Source of the DNA: Sphingomonadaceae bacterium
GTDB taxonomy: Bacteria; Pseudomonadota; Alphaproteobacteria; Sphingomonadales; Sphingomonadaceae
Direction of reading: 5' to 3'
Assembly: GCA_025359685.1 (NCBI GenBank)
Contig: JANYEY010000085.1
Location: 1-38,723, forward strand
DNA length: 38,723 nt
Shown: piece by piece, positions 32,547 through 38,723 of the stretch
How the letters are laid out: each line of letters begins with the position of its first letter
How positions within the stretch are numbered: the stretch's first letter is position 1
The notes under the pieces: model-generated
Databases searched by the model: none
The model's input: the letters and a program-made list of their open reading frames with translations, nothing else
What the model was told of the DNA's origin: nothing
Program-made: the position numbers and the translations under genes

Positions 32547-35294
32547 TCAATACTTGACCTTGACGCGGACGTACCAGAACCCGCCGTTGATCCCGAAGGG
32601 ACCACCGCTGCGCGGGTAGATCTGACCATCGGCAGTACCGCCGGTCAGCGCGTAGATCGGGTTCGCGATGCTCGGCGCGATCTTGTCGGGGTAGGTGTTG
32701 AACAGGTTGTTCGCCCCAACCGACAGCGTGTAGTGATCGGCAAAGGTGTAGCTCACATCGAGATCGGTCACGAACTTCGACTTGAAGGTCTGGCCCACCC
32801 CGAAATTGGTGCCGGTGTTGGTGGCATTGTTGACCGGGTAGTCGTTGGCATCGCCCCACGAGCTGTAATAGCGCTCGGCGAAGTTCAGCGCGAAGCCGTT
32901 CGACTGCCAGTTGGCGTTGAAGTTGATCCGGTGACGCGGGGCAAGGTGCCCAATGTCATAGATCTGCGCCGGAGAGATGACGAGCGCGTTGAACCCCGGC
33001 AGAACCTTGCTGATATTGTAGCTGTAAGCCAGCGTCAGGTTAAGCTTTCCGCCGCCCAGATCGCTCCGGTAGCTGCCAACCACATCGACCCCATTGGTCC
33101 GGGTCGAGAACCCGTTGGTGAAGTAGTTGACCGCGCCGCCAACGCCCACAGCCGCAAGTGCTGGTTGTGCCAGCAGATCTGCCGCAGTCACGTTGAAGTT
33201 CTGCGACACGCCGATCCGGTTGGTGACCTTGATCGAGTACCAGTCAACCGTCAGCGACAGAACGTTGGTCGGGTTGAACACGAAGCCCGCGCCATAGTTG
33301 GTCGACTTCTCCGGCTTCAGCGATACCGCGCCATAGTACTGGGCGATGGCGCTGGTCACCGGATAGGTACCGGTTTGGACCTGGTTCCCGGCCACGAAGT
33401 TGGTGGTCAGGATCTCGTCGTTGTTCTGGCCCGGCGAAGGAGCGTGGAAGCCCGTCCCAACCGTGCCGCGCAACGCAAAGGTATCGGTGATGTGCCAGAT
33501 ACCGTTGAGCTTGGTGACGAAGGCAGAGCCGAAGCTGTTGTAGTGTTCGTAGCGGGCGGCCACGCCCATCGAGAAGGTCTTGGTGAGATCGCCTTCAAGG
33601 CCGAGGTAGGCGCCGTAGCTGTTCTGGCTGAAGCTGCCGGCCGAAGCCGGGCTGGTGCCGCCATAACCGCTTGCACCCGGTGACTTGGAGACGGTGCAGA
33701 CCGAGGTCGGCGATGCCAGAGCGTTGAACGTTGGGCACAGCGGGTTGGTGGTCAGCAGCGCGGTGTAAGTCGTCGGGCCGGTCTGCGTATAGAGCGGCTG
33801 AACGGCATAGGGACCGGCGGCATAGGACTGGGTATCGCCAGCGGTCTGCTGGTAGGTTTCCTTGCGGTATTCAAGGCCGCCCGACAGGGTCAGCGGGCTG
33901 AAGAACCCGGCATCGACCGGATAGGTCAGATCGAGGTTGCCGTCGATTTCCTTCTGGATCAGCTTGCCGAAGTGGAAGGCAGTCTGGCTGGTCGGACCGA
34001 ACGAGGCGTTGAGCGAATTGTACATCGACAGGTCGAGCGTGTTGCGGCTGAGCGAACCCGACAGGTCATAGGTGAAGCCGCTTGCGCTGCTGCCCTTGTA
34101 TCCCAGCGTACCATAAGCTTCGTCCGTCACGCCGACAAAGCGCGGGGTGAAGCCAGCCGGATACAGCGTCGCAAAGTTGTAGGTGTTGGTGTTGAACACG
34201 AAATCTGTGCTCGAGTTGCAACCGATGCTGCCGACCGGGCACTTGGTCAGGAAGATGTTGTTGAACGAACCGTTCTTGCCCGGGCTCCGGGTCGAAGGCG
34301 TACCGGTTCCCTGATCAACGGTGAGCGGGGTGGGCACGCTTTGCGAGGCGCGATAGTTGAAGCTTTCGTTCGCGCGGCTGTGGGCCACATTGACGAACAG
34401 GTAGAGCTTGCTGTTGTCGCTGACTTCAAGCGCCGAGTTGAGCAGCACCTTGTAGCCATGGCTGGGCGAGGAACCCCAGATCTGCTGCGGCCCGGGGTAA
34501 CCGGGAAGCTGCGAGGCGAGGCCGGGGTTGTTGGTGGCGAACACCCTGGCGATCGCGCGGTCCGTGCCGCGGCTGGTCTGGCCATCGTCATTGTATTCAG
34601 CCGCCAGGTTCACGAAACCGCGGTCACCCAGCTTGACGCCGACATCGCCGGCGATCTGGTAGCTCTTGCCATCACCCTTGTCGTATTGCTGGCCATAGCG
34701 GGCCTGCAGTTCGACCCCGGCGTCTTCGCGCAGGCCGTAGTTGAGCACGCCGCCGATGGCGTCCGAACCGTACTGCGCGGTCGCGCCATCGCGCAGAACC
34801 TGCAGGTTCTTGATCGCGATCGACGGAATGGCCGAAATGTCCGAACCCTGGCTGCCGAACGACAGTGCGGTATCGCCGCCGGTGTAAACCTGGACCAGCG
34901 CCGAACGGTTGTAACGCTTGCCGTTGAGCATGACGAGGATTTCGTCAGCCGGGAGGCCGCGCAGCGAAGGCGCGCGGACGAAAGTCGAAGCGTCCGAGAT
35001 CGAATTCTGGCCTACGAAGAACGAAGGCACGATGTTCTTGACGATATCGAGCATGTTGCCGGCGGGCTGGGCATTGAGCTCATCAGCGCCGACGACGTCG
35101 ACCGGAGAAGGCGAATTGGTCACGCTGCGGTCGGTGCGGCGGGTGCCGATGACCACGATCGAATCCGAATTGTCGGTCGCTGATGTGTCGGTGTCTGCGG
35201 GCTTGGTCTGGGCGAAGGCTGGATCGGCGAAGAAAATCGCCAGACTTGCGGCGGTTACGGCAAGTGCGGCCTTGCGGCTTGCGTTGAATCGCAT
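32547..35294 (-). CDS. TonB-dependent outer-membrane receptor
   Basis: The 915-residue protein has a signal peptide (AALAVTAASLAIFFADPAFA), a Thr/Asp-rich N-terminus and a TonB box-like SIVVIGTRR. The plug domain has DVVGADELNAQPAGNMLDIV, FVRAPSLRGLPADEILVMLN and QVLRDGATAQYGSDAIGGVL. A 22-strand barrel ends in a strand with an aromatic last residue (WYVRVKVKY). Such receptors import siderophores, vitamin B12, sugars or other ligands with energy from TonB-ExbBD; the ligand is not readable. The plug's RGLPADEILVMLNGKRYNRS is the classic sequence. It is monocistronic with its own terminator at 32481. Candidate regulatory sites lie upstream. Confidence 0.93.
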   Translation of the reverse strand: MRFNASRKAALAVTAASLAIFFADPAFAQTKPADTDTSATDNSDSIVVIGTRRTDRSVTNSPSPVDVVGADELNAQPAGNMLDIVKNIVPSFFVGQNSISDASTFVRAPSLRGLPADEILVMLNGKRYNRSALVQVYTGGDTALSFGSQGSDISAIPSIAIKNLQVLRDGATAQYGSDAIGGVLNYGLREDAGVELQARYGQQYDKGDGKSYQIAGDVGVKLGDRGFVNLAAEYNDDGQTSRGTDRAIARVFATNNPGLASQLPGYPGPQQIWGSSPSHGYKVLLNSALEVSDNSKLYLFVNVAHSRANESFNYRASQSVPTPLTVDQGTGTPSTRSPGKNGSFNNIFLTKCPVGSIGCNSSTDFVFNTNTYNFATLYPAGFTPRFVGVTDEAYGTLGYKGSSASGFTYDLSGSLSRNTLDLSMYNSLNASFGPTSQTAFHFGKLIQKEIDGNLDLTYPVDAGFFSPLTLSGGLEYRKETYQQTAGDTQSYAAGPYAVQPLYTQTGPTTYTALLTTNPLCPTFNALASPTSVCTVSKSPGASGYGGTSPASAGSFSQNSYGAYLGLEGDLTKTFSMGVAARYEHYNSFGSAFVTKLNGIWHITDTFALRGTVGTGFHAPSPGQNNDEILTTNFVAGNQVQTGTYPVTSAIAQYYGAVSLKPEKSTNYGAGFVFNPTNVLSLTVDWYSIKVTNRIGVSQNFNVTAADLLAQPALAAVGVGGAVNYFTNGFSTRTNGVDVVGSYRSDLGGGKLNLTLAYSYNISKVLPGFNALVISPAQIYDIGHLAPRHRINFNANWQSNGFALNFAERYYSSWGDANDYPVNNATNTGTNFGVGQTFKSKFVTDLDVSYTFADHYTLSVGANNLFNTYPDKIAPSIANPIYALTGGTADGQIYPRSGGPFGINGGFWYVRVKVKY

Positions 35295-35378
35295 GGAAAA
35301 CTCCGTGTTAGGTTACCCCCCCAGCTCCCGTTTACGGATATACTGCGGTAATGTAGTCGCTATGCGAAGGGCCGCGCA

Positions 35379-35407
35379 TGTCAACGATTGCAGGATGAAT
35401 CCTAATC
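35379..35407 (-). promoter_or_regulatory. Candidate promoter and palindrome upstream of the TonB receptor
   Basis: A minus-strand TTGACA (35384-35379) is a perfect -35, although the -10 at the expected 17-base spacing is poor. Just upstream, AGGAT-GA-ATCCT (35392-35403) forms a palindrome, extended by GATT/AATC (35386-35389 and 35404-35407) with a two-base bulge. It overlaps nothing else and would suit a repressor or activator of the receptor. Confidence 0.35.
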
Positions 35408-35429
35408 GATTGTTACATGTGTGTGTCTT

Positions 35430-35451
35430 TGGCGCACTATCTGGTGCGTCA
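35430..35451. repeat. Inverted repeat between LOG and receptor genes
   Basis: TGGCGCAC (35430-35437) and GTGCGTCA (35444-35451) form eight-base arms with one G-T mismatch and a six-base loop. No T-run follows, so it is either a weak terminator of the LOG gene or an operator for the receptor. Confidence 0.4.
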
Positions 35452-35459
35452 GTGCCGGA

Positions 35460-36056
35460 TCAAAGCTCGGAAGATTGCATCGCAAATATAGGCGTATGCG
35501 GCTCGTGCGCGGCCATCCGGGCGAGCAGCAGGTCAAGCTCGCTCTCGGCAATGATGATCCCCTGATGCGCGGGCCGGACAAAGCCGACCGCAGCCATGTG
35601 GCTGTTGAACGCAATCAGATGATCGTAGAACCCGAAGGCGTTGAGCAGGCCGACCGGCTTGGCGTGATAGCCCAGCTGCGCCCAGCTAACCGCTTCCCAC
35701 AGCTCATCCATCGTGCCCACCCCGCCGGGGATGGTCAGGAACCCGTCGCTTAAGCGCGTGAAGGCGGCTTTGCGTTCGTGCATGTCCTTGACCACGTGCA
35801 GCTCGGTGCAATCGTGGTTGGCCACTTCGCCGCCGCGTCCGCCCGCTCCAACCAGCGCTTCAGGGATCACCCCGATAACCTCGCCGCCCTGGTCAAGCGC
35901 GCCTTTGGCCACCGCGCCCATCAACCCGAGCCGCCCGCCGCCATAGACCACCCCGATCCCGCGCCGGGTCAGCTCCGCACCAACCTCGTAAGCAAGTTCG
36001 ATGTAGCGCGGATCGGCGGGGCTGGCGGATCCGCAATAAACGGCAAGGCGCTTCAT
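35460..36056 (-). CDS. LOG-family phosphoribohydrolase (TIGR00730)
   Basis: The 198-residue Rossmann-fold protein has the family signatures VYCGSASPAD at the start, YGGGRLGLMGAVAKGAL (38-54), MHERK (92-96) and PGGVGTMDE (110-118), which together form the nucleotide-binding and catalytic site. These enzymes cleave ribose 5-phosphate from nucleoside monophosphates, as in plant and bacterial cytokinin activation; most bacterial ones act on AMP or related nucleotides. The start overlaps the stop of the CrtI-like gene as ATGA. Confidence 0.9.
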   Translation of the reverse strand: MKRLAVYCGSASPADPRYIELAYEVGAELTRRGIGVVYGGGRLGLMGAVAKGALDQGGEVIGVIPEALVGAGGRGGEVANHDCTELHVVKDMHERKAAFTRLSDGFLTIPGGVGTMDELWEAVSWAQLGYHAKPVGLLNAFGFYDHLIAFNSHMAAVGFVRPAHQGIIIAESELDLLLARMAAHEPHTPIFAMQSSEL

Positions 36057-37567
36057 GTATTGTCCTGGCTGATCAAGGTAGCGGTCGCCTTAGCACCGGC
36101 TAGCACTGCGGCAACCCCCGCTCCGGGGTGCGTCGCCGCGCCGACGAGGTAGAAATTGGCGAGCTTGGGATCGCGGTGCGCCGGGCGCTGGAATGCGGCC
36201 TGCAGCGGGCTGGCCTCAAGGCTCCAGCCGCTGCCCAGGTGCAGGCCCAGGTCAAGCGCCAGATCGCGCGGGGTGGTCACCGCCTGCGCCACGATGCGGT
36301 CGTGGATATCGGGGATCAGCCGCCGCCCGATCTCGCCCAGCACGCGCCCCGCGACCAGCGGTGCCAAAGCCTCCCAGTCGACCGGGAACTTGCCGAGGTG
36401 CGCGACCGGCAAGGTCGCACGGAACAGGCTGGTGCCCTCGGGTGCGAGCGCCGGATCGGTGACGCTGGGATGGTGCAGCAGGATCAGCCCGTCCTGCGGC
36501 AAGACCCCCGCATCGAACACGTCGGCGAGCAATTCCCTGAAGCGTGCGGCGAACAGCACCGAGCTATGGGGTATCCCGGGCCAGGTCCCGGCCAGCGCGA
36601 AGTGCACGGTTAGCGCCGAGGGGGCAAAGCGCCGCCGCGCCAGCCGCGCCGCTATCTGGGTCCCGCGCGGGATTTGGCGGAGCAGGTCGCGATAGGTGTG
36701 GACCACGTCGGCATTGCTGGCGACCGCGGCGAAATGCGCACGCCAGCCGCTTTGCGTCGCCACCGCGCTCACCCGGTTGCCGGCCATTTCGAGCTCGGTC
36801 ACCGGATCGTGCAAGCGGACCGTGCCGCCAAGCGCTTCGAACCGTGCCAGCAGGTTGGCCGCCAGCGCGGTCATCCCGCCGAGCGGCCACCACGCCGGGC
36901 GCCCCGGCGCGGGCTGGCCGAGCAGGGTCAAGGCGCTGGTCGTGAACGGATTGGCTCCGCTCAGCAAAGCCGGCAGCGCCAGCGCCTCGCGCAGCGGTTC
37001 GCTGTCAATGTGGTGCGCGATCAGGCCCCAGGCGCTGCGCCAGCCTTGCGCACGGAGCACCGGTTGCAGCGCGCCCAGCGCCTGCGCTGGTCCGGTTAGC
37101 GGCCGTTCCGCCAGGCGCTGCCACGCATCGCCCCGGGCCGCATCGTACCAGTGCTGCAATTCCTCGAAGCCGGCGATGTCGCCTGATGAAATGCGGCCCA
37201 GCTGGCGCGCCTGCTCGGCGCTGTCGGCGCTGAGGTCGAAGGCTGCGGTATCGCGCCAGTAGAACCGCCGGGCCGGGTTGATCTCGCGCAGGGTAGCGAA
37301 ATCGGCGAGCTCGCACTGCGCTGCGGCGGCAAGGTCGCGCCATGGGGCGAGATCACCCAACTCGCCCGGGCCTTCTTCGAAGTGGTATCCGGCCACCGCG
37401 TGCTTGCGGATCAGACCGCCGGGCTCAGACCGCGCCTCGACCAGGGTGACGGCAAAGCCCGCCGCCTGCAGCCGCAGCGCGAGCGCCAGCCCGCCCAGCC
37501 CGGCGCCGATTACACACAGGCTGCGGGCGGGCGCGGCAGGAGGTTGCGGTTTTTTCCTGGCGGCCAT
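36053..37567 (-). CDS. Phytoene-desaturase-like FAD-dependent oxidoreductase
   Basis: The 504-residue flavoenzyme has an N-terminal FAD-binding VIGAGLGGLALALRLQAAGF and VEARSEPGG. The substrate-side sequence is FEEGPGELGDL in place of the usual D-x-GP-x-V of CrtI. The C-terminal CrtI-family signature is NFYLVGAATHPGAGV. It belongs to the amine-oxidase/CrtI superfamily (NAD(P)/FAD-dependent, carotenoid desaturase-like), but the divergent N-terminal GP motif means carotenoid desaturation is not assured. The start ATG 37567 is chosen because the frame upstream to 37648 is shadow sequence. It is translationally coupled (ATGA) to the LOG gene downstream. Confidence 0.82.
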   Translation of the reverse strand: MAARKKPQPPAAPARSLCVIGAGLGGLALALRLQAAGFAVTLVEARSEPGGLIRKHAVAGYHFEEGPGELGDLAPWRDLAAAAQCELADFATLREINPARRFYWRDTAAFDLSADSAEQARQLGRISSGDIAGFEELQHWYDAARGDAWQRLAERPLTGPAQALGALQPVLRAQGWRSAWGLIAHHIDSEPLREALALPALLSGANPFTTSALTLLGQPAPGRPAWWPLGGMTALAANLLARFEALGGTVRLHDPVTELEMAGNRVSAVATQSGWRAHFAAVASNADVVHTYRDLLRQIPRGTQIAARLARRRFAPSALTVHFALAGTWPGIPHSSVLFAARFRELLADVFDAGVLPQDGLILLHHPSVTDPALAPEGTSLFRATLPVAHLGKFPVDWEALAPLVAGRVLGEIGRRLIPDIHDRIVAQAVTTPRDLALDLGLHLGSGWSLEASPLQAAFQRPAHRDPKLANFYLVGAATHPGAGVAAVLAGAKATATLISQDNT

Positions 37568-37647
37568 GACAACGCGGACTCTACGCCGCGCCGCGCCAAG
37601 CGCAACGATCTTGGCCTGAGCCACGCATTGCGGCATGATCGCCTGCA

Positions 37648-38193
37648 ATGAGCCCGATTGAATTCACAATCCGCACCGCGCGGCCAAGCGATGCCGCAGC
37701 GCTGGCCGAGATCTATGCGCACCATGTGCTGCATGGCACCGCCACCTTCGAGACCGAGGCGCCGGACAGCGCCGAAATGGGTGCAAGGTTGGCCAGGGTC
37801 GTCGATGCACGTGCCCCGTGGCTGGTTGCTGCGGCACCGGACGGCATGGTGCTCGGCTATGCCTATGTCGCCCAGTTTCGCGACCGGCCAGCCTATCGGA
37901 TGACCTGCGAGAACAGCATCTACATCCGCGATGAGTGCCGCGGACAGGGGCTCGGCGCGGCGCTGCTGGCGGCCTTACTCGAAGCTTCGACCGTGGCGGG
38001 CTTCCGCCAGATGATCGCGGTGATCGGCGGCGGCGAACCGGGTTCGATCGCGCTTCACGCCGCGCTCGGCTTCGAACATATCGGCCGGGTCCGCAGCAGC
38101 GGGCGCAAGCACGGGCGCTGGCTCGATACGGTCTACATGCAGTTGCCGCTGGGCCCCGGCGACAGCGTGCCGCCCGAAGAGGAACCCATTTGA
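37648..38193 (+). CDS. GNAT acetyltransferase, phosphinothricin-acetyltransferase type
   Basis: The 181-residue enzyme has RTARPSDAAALAEIYAHHVL, HGTATFETEAPD, VLGYAYVAQFRDRPAYRMTC and ENSIYIRDECRGQGLGAALL (acetyl-CoA loop). It ends with IGGGEPGSIALHAALGFEHI and GRKHGRWLDTVYMQ, the PAT/MddA signature. Members acetylate phosphinothricin, methionine sulfone/sulfoximine or related amino acids. Its stop overlaps the DUF2585 start as TTGA. It is divergent from the CrtI-like gene. Confidence 0.9.
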   Translation: MSPIEFTIRTARPSDAAALAEIYAHHVLHGTATFETEAPDSAEMGARLARVVDARAPWLVAAAPDGMVLGYAYVAQFRDRPAYRMTCENSIYIRDECRGQGLGAALLAALLEASTVAGFRQMIAVIGGGEPGSIALHAALGFEHIGRVRSSGRKHGRWLDTVYMQLPLGPGDSVPPEEEPI

Positions 38194-38723
38194 CCAGCTT
38201 GCTCCCCAATCGCCGTGGTCTGATCCTGTCACTTGCAATGTGGCTGGCAATCGGGGTCACCCTGCTCGCCATGGGCCGCGTGCCGATCTGCACCTGCGGC
38301 ACTGTCAAGCTGTGGTGGGGGGTGGTCCAGTCGGCCGAGAACAGCCAGCACATCGCCGATTGGTACAGCTTCAGCCACATGATCCACGGGTTACTGTTCT
38401 ATTTTTTCGCCTGGCTGTTGTGGCAGCGCTGGCATCTGCTCGGCGGCAAACCCGCGATCTGGGCGTTGCCGATTGCGGTCGCCTTCGAAGGCATGTGGGA
38501 ACTGCTCGAAAATTCACCGCTGATCATCGACCGCTACCGCGCGGTGACGGTAAGCTATGGCTACGAGGGCGACAGCGTGCTGAATTCGCTGTCTGACATC
38601 GGCTTCATGGCGCTGGGCTTCTGGATCGCGAGCAAGCTGCCGTGGAAGGCCAGCCTGGCCATGGCCATTGCCTTTGAACTGTTCACGCTGTTCATGATCC
38701 GCGACAGTCTGACGCTCAATGTG
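38190..38723 (+). CDS. DUF2585 membrane protein (partial)
   Basis: The first 178 residues are in the window; the full protein is typically about 200. It probably starts at TTG 38190, overlapping the GNAT stop as TTGA. The sequence shows the DUF2585 (UPF0314) features: several membrane helices beginning LILSLAMWLAIGVTLLAMGR, then VPICTCGTVKLWWG, SAENSQHIADWYSFSHMIHG, EGMWELLENSPLIIDRYR and GDSVLNSLSDIGF. This is a conserved alphaproteobacterial membrane protein with no known function. The Cys pair in ICTC and the His pairs hint at metal binding. Confidence 0.88.
   Translation, partial: MTSLLPNRRGLILSLAMWLAIGVTLLAMGRVPICTCGTVKLWWGVVQSAENSQHIADWYSFSHMIHGLLFYFFAWLLWQRWHLLGGKPAIWALPIAVAFEGMWELLENSPLIIDRYRAVTVSYGYEGDSVLNSLSDIGFMALGFWIASKLPWKASLAMAIAFELFTLFMIRDSLTLNV

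Noticed and set aside
31755..33683. 642-codon frame antisense to ggt and the TonB receptor
   Set aside because: It spans two confirmed leftward genes and the receptor's terminator; the product is Arg/Val/Gly-rich without domains.
36053..37567. Carotenoid biosynthesis cluster
   Set aside because: Only one CrtI-like gene with an altered motif is present, with no crtB, crtE or crtY nearby.

Overview
The window is GC-rich, densely packed chromosomal DNA from an alphaproteobacterium, most likely a member of the Sphingomonadales (Novosphingobium, Erythrobacter or Sphingopyxis type). The evidence is the protein style of ThiC, IspG, PheA, the DUF2585 protein, the retropepsin-like protease, a CYP153-like P450, a large TonB-dependent receptor, and many short operons with 4-base stop/start overlaps. 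No rRNA, tRNA, insertion sequence, prophage or CRISPR array was recognised. The organism call is an inference from protein families; I could not run a search.

Layout. 1-5,940: the N-terminus of an M19 dipeptidase, a small membrane protein, a TSUP permease, an MFS exporter preceded by a broken GNAT gene, a zinc-ribbon-less PhnA-like protein with a DUF188 protein, a 39-residue basic protein, and several small membrane or exported proteins. 5,940-7,800: envelope and exported proteins (glycine-zipper lipoprotein, DUF3833-like protein, exported YciI-like protein). 7,880-9,716: an accessory-looking pair, a membrane-anchored DUF2726 nuclease-fold protein and an uncharacterised 331-residue protein in AT-richer DNA. 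9,800-12,290: an exported RidA protein and thiC under a TPP riboswitch. 12,289-15,700: a degenerate SRAP-fold gene, then an FMO-type flavin monooxygenase translationally coupled to a CYP153-like P450. This pair has a promoter whose spacer holds a palindromic operator, and it is followed by a decayed enoyl-CoA hydratase tail.

15,855-18,320: two different L,D-transpeptidases facing each other, the second coupled to a small membrane protein. 18,385-22,543: three GNAT acetyltransferases, an EamA exporter, a retropepsin-like protease and ispG (isoprenoid precursor synthesis). 22,728-23,171: an exported protein with a strong ribosome binding site. 23,216-29,661: a compact six-gene operon transcribed leftward, DUF4129, DUF4350, MoxR, DUF58, SpoIIM-like, RDD. 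This is the most coherent poorly understood system in the window: a AAA+ ATPase with five membrane or envelope partners. 29,740-35,294: prephenate dehydratase, exported gamma-glutamyltransferase, and a TonB-dependent receptor ending in a clear terminator. 35,460-37,567: a LOG-family phosphoribohydrolase coupled to a phytoene-desaturase-like flavoenzyme. 37,648-38,723: a phosphinothricin-acetyltransferase-like GNAT coupled to a DUF2585 membrane protein cut by the window edge.

The points most worth following are the operator-controlled FMO/P450 operon with its adjacent gene remnant, the SRAP-fold protein lacking the catalytic cysteine and histidine, the DUF2726/unknown pair, the six-gene MoxR operon, and three gene pairs joined by TTGA overlaps.
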